NCBI GenBank assembly: GCA_004762125.1
Contig: SIHQ01000005.1
Span: forward strand, 62,001 to 126,000
Source of the DNA: Oceanospirillales bacterium
GTDB lineage: Bacteria > Pseudomonadota > Gammaproteobacteria > Pseudomonadales > Endozoicomonadaceae
Length of the DNA stretch: 64,000 nt
Reading direction: 5' to 3'
The notes below the pieces were generated by a model. The model ran no database searches, was not told where the DNA came from, and saw only the letters and a list, made by a program, of their open reading frames with translations. The position numbers and the translations under genes are program-made. The stretch's first letter is position 1, and each line of letters starts with the position of its first letter. Positions 27,418 to 35,703 of the stretch are shown here, one piece after another.

Positions 27418-30400
27418 TCAATTTGAAGTAAAGCCGTTTGACATGGTTCCATTTGAACTCATCAAGTAACCAATACCTATGACGGTTAATGCAACAACAG
27501 GTACCGCCAAAACACCTACACCCATTTTCAAATTTGAGATGTAACGATTGTGTTTATTAGTGAGTTCTTTCAACTCTCTCAGGTAGTTTATTTGGTCATG
27601 TTTATTTTTATTATGATATCCAAGCATTTTGCTATATGAATAAAAATTATATTGATATTGTAAGTCATAATTTTTTTTAGATACAGATACAGCCAGAATA
27701 CCCTTTACCTCTTCGTATTTATTTTGAGCCTCTAGCAATTGTGCTTCAAAATCAGCTTGCTGTTTTTCTACACGAAGCTTCTCTATTTCTTGTTCTTTTC
27801 TGAGTGAATTTATAATAGAAGTCTGTATTTCTGTCTTTTTAAATGTATGATCCTGACTGTGTTTTTCAACTTTTATAGATTTGGTTTTTCTGGCATGAGT
27901 GCTTGTTAACAGATCAGCGTCTTTATCAGATTTTGACTTTTTTATTTCATCTGTATCGTGAAGCTTTTCATGCTGTTTTTCGCTCTCACGTTGCATATTG
28001 CTCAGTTTTTTTGATAGCTTCTCAACCTTCTTTGCCAACTTTGTAACGCTACTGTCACTCTCTTTTACCTTAATATTTGCTGTTTGTAGTTCTTGCTGTA
28101 GTTCTTGCTGTAGTTCTTGTTGTTCACGAAGTTTCGTTCCTTTATCTTTTTTGAGCGAATATATATATTTTTCTAGCTCAGCTATTTTTTTATCCTTTTT
28201 ATTAGCTACATCTTTCGTTGCCTCGTCAAATTTTGATTGCTGTTGATCAAGTTCTCTCTTTGCTGAGCTTAACTGCTCTTTTCCGTTAGAGAGCTCTGCG
28301 GTTAAGGCATCTTGTTGTTTACGAAGAATCTGTATTTGTTTGTCGGATTTTGTCAGTACCTCAACTTGTGCAGCCAAATCAGACTGCAATGTTTCAATCT
28401 CTTTTTTCCTTTTATTGCTCTCTCTTTGTGAAGATTGTAAATCACTCACCTCCTTTAATGGTTGAACTTCTCTACCCATACCCCCGAAGATCTCTTGCTG
28501 CAATGGCTGAAGATCAGCCATGTCAGTCTGAACATCTTGGTGTTGCATATTGAGTTTCGACCATAACTGTTTAAAGCTGAAATCCGTAGGAAACACTGTT
28601 TTTAGCAGAAGCAGTCTGTCTCGATGCTTGGCTCTATCGCTCATGCCAGAACCAAATCCCCGCGAGATGCTTGCCAGCACTGCGTCTTTTTCAGACTGGA
28701 AACGAACCGGTAAGTTTTCCTGAGAGGGCATTCCACAATCCAGCCCCGGCAGGAATCTATTAGAGATCTTTAAATGGCTGTCCTGACCTTGGTAGCTGAG
28801 CTCTAATTTATGAGATTCAAAGAATACGGGTTTTGGGCCATTAACAGGGAAGCTAAAGGACAAACAGTAAAAACAATCTATTACATGAACGTTTAAAGTA
28901 TTTTTTTCCAGTTGCTCTCTAAGGAGAGATAGTTTGGATGAAGCAATTAATACATCCCAATCAGCTGTTATTGGTAAGTTATCCCTATATTCGTCCTGAT
29001 TACCATAATCGTTAGAGTGTAAAAATAACCGAATAGATTCGCCTCCAAAATACTGAGATCGGCAATTTATTTCAGGTAATTCGCAGAAATTGCTTATTCC
29101 TTGAGAAAACGCATGGAAAATAACCATTCGTGCATTTATAAGGGCTTCAATAGCTATTTTATTATCTAACAGTTGAGAGAATAAACGTGAATCGACCTCC
29201 ACCGTATATGGATTTTTTGTGATTCTATCCAATAATTCTGAAGCATCAGGGTGCTGCTGCTTACCCACAGTTCCATGATTTAATTGCTCACGTAAAAATT
29301 CCGCCAAGGTCTTGCTAATAACCATGGGCCAATGTTCTTTTTCTATACCCTCTTGAGGCAAAACCTGAAGCATTCCTACCTGGCTAAGTCTCGCTATGTA
29401 TCTATAGGTAGTAGGTAGATCAAATTCGGTTGAAATACTGTCACGTAGCCGCTCTGTAGCTCGTCCCAAAAGGCGCTTTTGGATATTGTCTACTGAGAGT
29501 GATGTCTCCTCCGTGGGGGGAATAGACCGTTTTCCTCCAGGAGGGTCTTTCTGCTTTCGTCCTTGCTCTCTATCGCCTCTGTGGTGATCATCGCCAGACT
29601 CTGAGGAGGATCCTTTTCCTTTTCCTTTTTCTTTTATGGCAGGTCGCTGCGAGAGAGAATTTTTCCCTGAACTCATCATCATATTTGAAACAGGTATATT
29701 GACGGTTTGGTGGTCATAGGTGAGAGGCAATCTCTCTTTTCCATTATGGCTCGAAAAGAGAGCTCTACCTTCTGTAGTGCTTATTGCATTATCAATGGCT
29801 AACTCTCCAGGCAATGATGGATCAACCGGTGATTCAGTAAAAACCATTTGCTGTATAGGCCAAGCAGTGAGATACAACTCCATGAACGCTTTAGTGAGTT
29901 CGCCTGCGACAAATATCATGCCTCTTCCAATGAGTTGGTAGGTTAACCAAGGAGGAACGGTTAATACCAAAGACTCAGGGGCTTCATCCTCTGTTGGAAG
30001 GGGAAACGATTGAATGGATAATACTAGCTGAGTATCGTGCTCTTTAGGTGCCATCCAGGCTATACGAAAATGATCTGTAACGTCAGTACCGTTAAATCGG
30101 TGTATCCAGCGACAGTCATCATGAATACCGACCTCATAGGTTATATTTTTGCCATGATCGTCCGGCAGCGATATCTCATAGGCTAATGCATTACTGTCTT
30201 GCTTGAGTGGTAACAATGTAGCTTTATTATCGTCACTCACAACCAACTCCAGCTCTGGTTCAAGCTGTTGTTCCATTTCCTCCATATAGGTGATCAGATT
30301 CCCCAATATCGCACTGTTCTTTAGTTCAATCAGTGGATAAGAGATAACACTCATAGGTGCTATCTCAGAAAGGCCAGATCTGCTGGCGGGAGGCATCAAG

Positions 30401-30816
30401 GATGTTATTAAATGTCTATCAAAAGGCAGTGTGTCTGGAGGTAATCTGGGGGTGAGTGTGTTCAGTAACCATTGTGCCAAAAAGTAATACAGTGAAGCTT
30501 GTGTTACTCCATGGGACAATGCGTGATAGGTGCGAATCAGCTGAAACAAAATAGTGGCGGTCGAAGGGTTTCCGGAGTGTAGGTGCAGGATAGGCAGAGT
30601 AGAAATAATAGAAATGGCCAGTTGACTAAGAGCCATCCTATCTAATATATGAGTATCCAGAGGAATTTCTACGGAGATAGAAAAACTACGAGGTTTATGC
30701 CCATTCACGCTACTGAGTTCTTCTCTGTAGGCCTCTTGATAAGCTCCCGCACAAGTTAATGGCAGAAATATCAGAAGAATGAAACCTAGGCCTCCTATGG
30801 CAGTTTTTTTGTTCAA
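27418..30816 (-). CDS. Giant exported coiled-coil protein with C-terminal membrane anchor, 1132 aa
   Basis: I do not recognise the family. Signal peptide at residues 1-25 (MNKKTAIGGLGFILLIFLPLTCAGA). Residues about 30-380 are a mixed domain; a Lys/Gly/Ser-rich, highly charged linker follows around 390-440 (KEKGKGKGSSSESGDDHHRGD). Residues about 450-760 form a folded domain with FGGES near 590, ADWDV near 619 and KHRDRLLLL near 727, which resembles the spacing of a polymerase-beta-type nucleotidyltransferase. A long coiled coil covers about 770-1060, and a transmembrane helix lies near 1100-1122 before a short polar tail. The DNA contains a 12-bp tandem repeat coding QQEL. Transcribed toward the gsp operon. 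Candidate envelope-anchored or host-directed protein. Confidence 0.75.
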   Translation of the reverse strand: MNKKTAIGGLGFILLIFLPLTCAGAYQEAYREELSSVNGHKPRSFSISVEIPLDTHILDRMALSQLAISIISTLPILHLHSGNPSTATILFQLIRTYHALSHGVTQASLYYFLAQWLLNTLTPRLPPDTLPFDRHLITSLMPPASRSGLSEIAPMSVISYPLIELKNSAILGNLITYMEEMEQQLEPELELVVSDDNKATLLPLKQDSNALAYEISLPDDHGKNITYEVGIHDDCRWIHRFNGTDVTDHFRIAWMAPKEHDTQLVLSIQSFPLPTEDEAPESLVLTVPPWLTYQLIGRGMIFVAGELTKAFMELYLTAWPIQQMVFTESPVDPSLPGELAIDNAISTTEGRALFSSHNGKERLPLTYDHQTVNIPVSNMMMSSGKNSLSQRPAIKEKGKGKGSSSESGDDHHRGDREQGRKQKDPPGGKRSIPPTEETSLSVDNIQKRLLGRATERLRDSISTEFDLPTTYRYIARLSQVGMLQVLPQEGIEKEHWPMVISKTLAEFLREQLNHGTVGKQQHPDASELLDRITKNPYTVEVDSRLFSQLLDNKIAIEALINARMVIFHAFSQGISNFCELPEINCRSQYFGGESIRLFLHSNDYGNQDEYRDNLPITADWDVLIASSKLSLLREQLEKNTLNVHVIDCFYCLSFSFPVNGPKPVFFESHKLELSYQGQDSHLKISNRFLPGLDCGMPSQENLPVRFQSEKDAVLASISRGFGSGMSDRAKHRDRLLLLKTVFPTDFSFKQLWSKLNMQHQDVQTDMADLQPLQQEIFGGMGREVQPLKEVSDLQSSQRESNKRKKEIETLQSDLAAQVEVLTKSDKQIQILRKQQDALTAELSNGKEQLSSAKRELDQQQSKFDEATKDVANKKDKKIAELEKYIYSLKKDKGTKLREQQELQQELQQELQTANIKVKESDSSVTKLAKKVEKLSKKLSNMQRESEKQHEKLHDTDEIKKSKSDKDADLLTSTHARKTKSIKVEKHSQDHTFKKTEIQTSIINSLRKEQEIEKLRVEKQQADFEAQLLEAQNKYEEVKGILAVSVSKKNYDLQYQYNFYSYSKMLGYHNKNKHDQINYLRELKELTNKHNRYISNLKMGVGVLAVPVVALTVIGIGYLMSSNGTMSNGFTSN
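28086..28121 (-). repeat. 12-bp tandem repeat (x3) in the coiled-coil gene
   Basis: GTAGTTCTTGCT is repeated three times with one change in the last unit, coding Gln-Gln-Glu-Leu units on the minus strand. Copy-number change would alter coiled-coil length by four residues per unit without breaking the frame. Confidence 0.8.
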
Positions 30817-30902
30817 CAGTACTTACTCAGCCTTTTTATTGGCTACTTAGTATAGGTGGTATTTTAAGCTCCAGACGCCCATGACCTTTATCAACAGACC
30901 TT

Positions 30903-30936
30903 AGAGCTCCGATGCAGGCCTTTGCATCGGAGCTCT
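30903..30936 (-). terminator. Terminator-like hairpin after the zinc operon
   Basis: Perfect 14-bp stem, AGAGCTCCGATGCA with TGCATCGGAGCTCT, and a six-base loop, starting seven bases after the stop of the DUF3299 gene. No long T-run follows, so it may work as a 3' stabiliser or with Rho. Confidence 0.65.
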
Positions 30937-30942
30937 GTTCCT

Positions 30943-31479
30943 CTATTTATACTCTTCTATCTTATCGACATTCATTGTATACAGCGTTTCTGTGTACTTG
31001 GATTTGCTGACTTCCACCTTAAGCGTCCCCGTCAGCCAATAGGCGGTATAACCGGCATCCGCTACCTCAATCCCCTTCTTTACGTGAACAAAAATGGTCT
31101 GGTTTGGCGGCGGTGGTGGTACATGAACGCAAGACCCTGCTGACGGAACCAGTAACAGCTCTGTAGCCTTCTGGTTTTTATCCAGATTCAGAGGCACTAG
31201 GTAGCCAGGTATTCTGACATATAAGCTGTTCATTTTTTGAACCGGAATTTGCCCCAGCTCTTCTATGTAATCAGCCACCTCTTCCTGAGTCATTTTACCC
31301 GCGTTAAAACGATCAATAACACTCTGTTCCGGTTGTGGCATCAAGGCTTCCCAAGTGATCTCGGAAACTTTCTGATTTGTTTTCTTTGTCGTTTCTTCTA
31401 TTTTTATCGCTGCGCTGTGGCTTGTTGTTGATATTCCGATAGAGAGCAAGACAGCTAACGTCAAAAGTCGTTTTATCAT
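30943..31479 (-). CDS. DUF3299 periplasmic protein of the zinc-uptake operon
   Basis: 178 residues with a signal peptide (residues 1-23, ending near SHSAA). DUF3299 hallmarks: ITWEALMP, VRIPGYLVPLN, and ELLLVPSAGSCVHVPPPPPNQ. Proteins of this family are encoded with zrg-type zinc ABC transporters in Vibrio and relatives. It lies five bases after the permease gene as the last gene of the operon. Probably a periplasmic accessory factor of metal uptake (inference); the Cys-x-His within the conserved block could bind metal. Confidence 0.85.
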   Translation of the reverse strand: MIKRLLTLAVLLSIGISTTSHSAAIKIEETTKKTNQKVSEITWEALMPQPEQSVIDRFNAGKMTQEEVADYIEELGQIPVQKMNSLYVRIPGYLVPLNLDKNQKATELLLVPSAGSCVHVPPPPPNQTIFVHVKKGIEVADAGYTAYWLTGTLKVEVSKSKYTETLYTMNVDKIEEYK

Positions 31480-31483
31480 GATA

Positions 31484-32749
31484 TTAAATCCTTATGGTCA
31501 GGCCATCGGCCAGAGAATTTTTATAAGCTCGCCAAGCTGGAATAGTGCCGAGCAGCAGGGAACATCCGATAACACTCGCCGCGAGATAAAGTTCAAAAAT
31601 TCCAGGTGTTGAAATTGGCAGATAAAGGCCAAGGGTGCTTTGCATAATGGGTTGTATAAGAAAAAGCAGGCCGTAGAGCATCGCAATGCCAAGCAGTGTT
31701 CCGGCAATGGCGTAAGCCAGTGATTCGATGATCATTAAAGAAAAAATGTGCACGGGGCGAGCACCGACTGATCGTAAAATAGCCATTTCACGTCGTCTTT
31801 CATTAAGGGAAGACAAAATAGTCGTTAGCATGCCTGTCAGGCCTGCCAAAACCACCATAATAGAAATCACCAGAAGAGCTTTTTCTGCACTACCAACCAG
31901 TTGCCACAGTTCCTGAAGAGCAACTCCGGGCAGAATGGCTGTAAGGGCTTCCTGTTTGTATTCGTTGACTTTGCGCTGGTAACGGAAGGCGGAAATTCTG
32001 CTTTTTAAGCCGACGAAATAAGCCGTGATACTTTCAGGTTTCAGCTCCATGTTTTCTGCTTTATCAGCGGATACTGAAAAGGCAGCAATGGGAGGCCCAC
32101 CGTTTCGCCAGTCAATATGCAAAGCCTCAATACCTTCCAGAGAGACAAGGATCACCTTGTCCAGAGGTGTGCCTGTAGGTTCGAGAATGCCTGTGATTTG
32201 AAAGGGTTTATCATCATGGTTCTGTAGACCGTTGCTCTCAACGCCATGACTTAGAATAACTTTTTGGCCGGGCGTATAACCCAATTGCTGTGCAACCGTC
32301 GAGCCTATTACGGCTTCGTACAGTTTCGAGAAAGCCTTTCCATGGCTGAATGACAGCGCTTGTTTATCACCATAGCGAAATTTTTCGAATAGGGTCTGGT
32401 TGGTTCCCATCACTCTGAATTCTCTGTGAGAATCACCCAGAGCGATGGGGATGGTCCAGGCTACAGAAGGATCAGAAGCAAGTTCTTCATAGGTTTCCCA
32501 AGTGATATTGTTGGTAGCATTACCAATATGGAAAGAGGAGTAGAGCAGTAAATTTAACGGACTGCTTCTAGCTCCTACAATAAGATCCGTGCCAGAGAGT
32601 GAGCCGGTAAAGCTGTTTTTAGCCTCGACCCTGATACGCTCAACCCCCAGTAGCAGGGCAACGCTGACAGCAATGGAAAGAATGGTCAGCAGTGCTGAAA
32701 CACGGCGGTTTTTCAGGCTTTTTAGAGACAGGCTCCATATAGATATCAT
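31484..32749 (-). CDS. ABC transporter permease, FtsX/MacB type (ZrgB-like)
   Basis: 421 residues with the FtsX-like topology: one helix near residues 15-35, a large periplasmic domain (about 40-275), and three C-terminal helices (AEKALLVISIMVVLAGLTGML, the region around ESLAYAIAGTLLGIAMLYGLL, and AASVIGCSLLLGTIPAW). The NERRREMAILRSVGARP coupling motif is typical of this class. It overlaps the ATPase gene by one base (stop/start), indicating tight coupling. With the ATPase and the DUF2796 protein it matches the Vibrio cholerae ZrgABCDE zinc system in gene content. Confidence 0.88.
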   Translation of the reverse strand: MISIWSLSLKSLKNRRVSALLTILSIAVSVALLLGVERIRVEAKNSFTGSLSGTDLIVGARSSPLNLLLYSSFHIGNATNNITWETYEELASDPSVAWTIPIALGDSHREFRVMGTNQTLFEKFRYGDKQALSFSHGKAFSKLYEAVIGSTVAQQLGYTPGQKVILSHGVESNGLQNHDDKPFQITGILEPTGTPLDKVILVSLEGIEALHIDWRNGGPPIAAFSVSADKAENMELKPESITAYFVGLKSRISAFRYQRKVNEYKQEALTAILPGVALQELWQLVGSAEKALLVISIMVVLAGLTGMLTTILSSLNERRREMAILRSVGARPVHIFSLMIIESLAYAIAGTLLGIAMLYGLLFLIQPIMQSTLGLYLPISTPGIFELYLAASVIGCSLLLGTIPAWRAYKNSLADGLTIRI

Positions 32750-33471
32750 TAGAACTCCCTGCTTTGGCTACTGGCTCTGTTGATTTCAGGCAGGATAATG
32801 GTTCGATCAAACAGTGCTTCCAGAGACTGATCGTGACTGACAAACATAAGGGTACTACCAGATGATTCGCACTCACTGAATAGAAGCTTGATAAAAGCCT
32901 CACGGGTATCCGTATCGAGGGCAGAGGTCGGTTCGTCAGCAATCAGAAGTTCAGGGCTTCCTATCAAGGCTCTTGCTGCAGCGACGCGCTGTTGCTGTCC
33001 TATGCTCAGCTCTGTCACTGGTCGTGAAAGCAGTTTAGGGTCTCTAAGTCCCAATGCTTGCAGTAACCTGGAGGCTTCCTGGGTAGGACTCAGACCGGTT
33101 TGTACAACTTTATTCTGCCTACCTTTGGCAAACGAAAGGGGCAAAGTAATATTCTCGATGACAGTCAGATAGGGAATCAGATTGAACATCTGAAAGATAA
33201 ATCCGGTGTGTTCAGCTCTATGAAGATCTCGCTGAGCTGGAGGGATTTGTTCCAGCTTGGCTCCCAGTACTTTTACACTTCCGGAATCAGGTATCAGCAC
33301 TCCGCCTAGTAGCCCGAGCAGAGTTGTTTTACCGGATCCGGAAGGGCCCCTGATAAATACCTTTTCACCCTGTTCAATGTTCAGGTTACCGATATCCAGT
33401 ATCAGGTTGTTGGTTGTCCAGCTGAACCGAACATTTTCAAGCTCAACAACAAGGTTGTTTCTTTTGCTCAT
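32749..33471 (-). CDS. ABC transporter ATP-binding protein, LolD/MacB type (ZrgC-like)
   Basis: 240-residue ATPase with Walker A GPSGSGKTT at residues 42-50, Q-loop IFQMFNLIPYLTV, signature LSIGQQQRVAAARAL, Walker B LLIADEPTSALD and the H-loop SHDQ. Best match by eye is the LolD/MacB class, consistent with its FtsX-type permease partner. It shares single-base overlaps with both neighbours. Confidence 0.9.
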   Translation of the reverse strand: MSKRNNLVVELENVRFSWTTNNLILDIGNLNIEQGEKVFIRGPSGSGKTTLLGLLGGVLIPDSGSVKVLGAKLEQIPPAQRDLHRAEHTGFIFQMFNLIPYLTVIENITLPLSFAKGRQNKVVQTGLSPTQEASRLLQALGLRDPKLLSRPVTELSIGQQQRVAAARALIGSPELLIADEPTSALDTDTREAFIKLLFSECESSGSTLMFVSHDQSLEALFDRTIILPEINRASSQSREF

Positions 33472-34094
33472 TAGAAACTGACCTCATTCTTATGGCGAGT
33501 CATTTTCAGGGAAACCTGTCCTCGATCCGTAAACCCTTGCACAGCAATTTCTTCACTGTGTTCAAAGCGACCGAAAATTGATGTTTTCAGGGTTGAGAGA
33601 GTCTTAGGGTTGTTGCAGCGGTAGTGGTAACTGACAGAAATATCCAGATGGCCAGATTTTTCCTCACGGCGATCATTGTCATGATCTTCGTGATGGTCGT
33701 TATCACTTTCATGATCTTCGTGATGGTCGTTATCACTTTCATGCTCTTCATGATGGTCATCATCGCTCTCGTGTTCTTCACCAGAGGTGGCCTTAGCTGT
33801 AATCAGCTGACATTGAGCTGACTTGGTAAACTGCCAGAGAGAAGCCGATTCCAATGCATTGAGAGACTGCTCAAGCTGTTGTTTCTGCTTGTCAGTGTGA
33901 ATGCTTTCGAAGCCTAGAATATCAGCCGCAGGCATCTCAAGTTCCAGATGGATATCTTTGCCTTCAATGGCAAAGTTTAATGCTCCTTTGCCGTGTATAT
34001 GAGAGTCAGCATGCCTTTGTTCGGATGCCGCAGTCATTGTAGAAATAGCTGTGCACAGTAATACGGCACTGAGAGTATTCAGAGGTGTAGACAT
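33471..34094 (-). CDS. zrgA: ZrgA-like (DUF2796) zinc-binding protein
   Basis: 207 residues with a signal peptide (about 1-22). The mature protein starts with a His-rich segment (QRHADSHIHGKGALNFAIEGK), which is the DUF2796 signature, and contains three nearly identical ten-residue units of the type HESDNDHHED, a likely metal-binding array. In Vibrio cholerae ZrgA belongs to a zinc-regulated uptake system. The gene lies between a small His-rich membrane protein and the ABC genes, all on the minus strand and downstream of a Zur box. Periplasmic location is inferred from the signal peptide. Confidence 0.87.
   Translation of the reverse strand: MSTPLNTLSAVLLCTAISTMTAASEQRHADSHIHGKGALNFAIEGKDIHLELEMPAADILGFESIHTDKQKQQLEQSLNALESASLWQFTKSAQCQLITAKATSGEEHESDDDHHEEHESDNDHHEDHESDNDHHEDHDNDRREEKSGHLDISVSYHYRCNNPKTLSTLKTSIFGRFEHSEEIAVQGFTDRGQVSLKMTRHKNEVSF
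33681..33770 (-). repeat. Three 30-bp tandem repeats in zrgA
   Basis: Units at 33681-33710 and 33711-33740 are identical and the third (33741-33770) is diverged. They encode His/Asp/Glu units on the minus strand. Repeat number can change in frame and so change metal-binding capacity. Confidence 0.88.
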
Positions 34095-34170
34095 GTTTCT
34101 TATCCTGTAGTCAGTTTGATGCGCCCATCGTTATCGAAATTTTTAGAGGCGCATTCATTTTTATGTGATC

Positions 34171-34539
34171 TCAGGACAGAACAGGTGGGGCTCGGGTCAG
34201 TCGCTTGGTGGTAGGAAAAGCTCTGGGCAGAGAAATAGCTGATTCAACTTCGGCTCTGGTCTTGGGAACAACTGGAAGAACAAAAGGAGTCAGGTCGGCA
34301 GGTGTTTGGGAGATCAGTTGACAGCTGGCGGAGTGATACTGATCTGAGTGCCAGTGCCCAATATGATCTTTAAAATTCAAACTTTTAAAGGATAGGCGTA
34401 ATTCAGCCCTGAAATCGCTCTGGCTCTGGTGGTTATGACTGGTAGTAAAAATCAGAGCAAGTAGATAGACAGCCATCAGCAGCCAGGCAAACTTAATGTT
34501 GCTCTGTCGTTTTAAATGGCTGATCGACGTGTATGCCAT
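34171..34539 (-). CDS. Small His-rich membrane-anchored protein, first gene of zinc operon
   Basis: 122 residues. One N-terminal hydrophobic helix (KFAWLLMAVYLLALIFTTS), then a short exported domain with His clusters and one Cys (SHNHQ, HIGHWHSDQYHSASC) and a Pro-rich C-terminus. I do not recognise a characterised family, but small proteins of this kind often precede zrgA-like genes. The Zur box lies 65 bases upstream of its start, so it is probably the first cistron. The ribosome binding site is weak; a later start at the Met within the helix is possible. Probable zinc-related periplasmic accessory. Confidence 0.65.
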   Translation of the reverse strand: MAYTSISHLKRQSNIKFAWLLMAVYLLALIFTTSHNHQSQSDFRAELRLSFKSLNFKDHIGHWHSDQYHSASCQLISQTPADLTPFVLPVVPKTRAEVESAISLPRAFPTTKRLTRAPPVLS

Positions 34540-34603
34540 CTGGCTTCGGTATTTAACCTGTTACTGTTTTTCTGGATGCTATCTTCTGTACTTTTATAGA
34601 TTT

Positions 34604-34625
34604 TTGCAATGTTATAACAGTATGA
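34604..34625 (-). promoter_or_regulatory. Zur operator
   Basis: The site GCAATGTTATAACAGTATGA contains the perfect palindrome TGTTATAACA at 34610-34619 and closely resembles the gammaproteobacterial Zur box (GAAATGTTATAATATAACATTTC form). It lies just upstream of the first gene of the zrg-like operon, as expected for repression by zinc-loaded Zur. Confidence 0.75.
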
Positions 34626-34717
34626 AATTACCGAAGTGTGAATATTGCTGAGAAGAAAAGTGTTCAGCAGCCGTATAAAAATACGATAGTGGTTAGGTCG
34701 GGTTAGTATAAACAGAC

Positions 34718-35227
34718 CTAAATCATGGTCTTTATAAGATTTTTTCGACTGCGCCATGAAGTGAGAGCAACAGCGAGCAGGTGAATGCCAGCAAAAACAA
34801 GCAGTCCGTCAACCAGCCAGCTGTGCCATTCATACACGGCATAATCAAAACCAAAATCGGTATCCTGTAACCATCCAGTAAAGGCTGTTCCTGCGAGACA
34901 GACCCACATAAGCCAGACGGCTAGAATTCCCAAAGGGTTATGACCTGAATGTTCCGTAACTTCTCCCGCTTTCAATTCTTGCAGGTGTTCCTTGATTTCG
35001 GCAGGCGAGGTCGACATATTGCTGATTCTTGCAGGCTCAGGTGCTAGCAGCAGTCCATAGCCAATTCTGAGACCAACAAGTATCAGAATGCTCCAGCCAA
35101 AATACTCATGGAGTTCGTCGCCACCTTCAGTGACAAACTGATTGGCCAGAAACAGAACGGCAATGCTCCAGTGAACAAACTGAACAAAGCGAGGCCAGCG
35201 AAAGGGCTCAGACATCGAGTTTGACAT
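34718..35227 (-). CDS. Cytochrome b561-family protein
   Basis: 169-residue inner-membrane di-heme b-type cytochrome with four helices. Candidate heme-ligand His residues are seen at FVQFVHWS (helix 1), GDELHEYFGW (helix 2) and the pair YEWHSW / FAGIHLLA (helices 3 and 4). The start region overlaps the cybC stop by 20 bases, so the two genes form an operon. It probably passes electrons between the quinone pool and a periplasmic acceptor, perhaps the b562 encoded next to it (inference). Confidence 0.87.
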   Translation of the reverse strand: MSNSMSEPFRWPRFVQFVHWSIAVLFLANQFVTEGGDELHEYFGWSILILVGLRIGYGLLLAPEPARISNMSTSPAEIKEHLQELKAGEVTEHSGHNPLGILAVWLMWVCLAGTAFTGWLQDTDFGFDYAVYEWHSWLVDGLLVFAGIHLLAVALTSWRSRKNLIKTMI

Positions 35228-35594
35228 GGTATTTTTTCTTAAGCTTGTTCATGGCTTTTAGCCTTTTTCTGGCCAGCTCCATATCACCGGTATCCACTGC
35301 TGCCTGAATAGCGTTGATCTGTTTCTGCAGTTCTTTCATGCCGTTCCTGAATGCTTCAGGCGCATGTTCATTAGCGTCCGCTCTAGCGTTGTTGGCATGT
35401 TTGCGAATCTGATCCAGATATTCCTGAAGCTGTTCAATGTTTTCGGCTTTGGCAGTACGGCGCAGATTCCAATTCATCTGCTTCATTTCCGCACGTAATT
35501 GGCGACTATGGTAGTCATGGCCAAAGGCTGCGCTAGAGGTACCAGCCAGTATCATTAAAAGGGGTAAAAGTATCGAAAGGAAACGTTTTATCAT
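35208..35594 (-). CDS. cybC: Cytochrome b562
   Basis: Periplasmic four-helix-bundle b-type cytochrome. Signal peptide of 25 residues (cleavage near SSAAFG), mature length about 103, close to E. coli b562 (106). The axial ligands are conserved by position: Met37 in EMKQMNWNL (E. coli Met7) and His at about 123 in KKKYHVKL (E. coli His102). Encoded just upstream of the cytochrome b561 gene on the same strand. Confidence 0.9.
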   Translation of the reverse strand: MIKRFLSILLPLLMILAGTSSAAFGHDYHSRQLRAEMKQMNWNLRRTAKAENIEQLQEYLDQIRKHANNARADANEHAPEAFRNGMKELQKQINAIQAAVDTGDMELARKRLKAMNKLKKKYHVKLDV

Positions 35595-35703
35595 GCTTGG
35601 ATATACATTCTTGATGTTTTGTTTGGTGCAGCATGATAAAGATATTGCCGCCTTATAAGAAGACGGCAGAATGTAAATTATTGGCAGGATGTATTACTGG
35701 GTG

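Noticed and set aside
33681-33770. Possible regulatory iterons
   Set aside because: The 30-bp units are in frame and encode a His/Asp/Glu array of zrgA.
34512-34757. 81-residue minus-strand frame over the Zur box
   Set aside because: No ribosome binding site, covers the operator and overlaps the next gene; better read as regulatory DNA.
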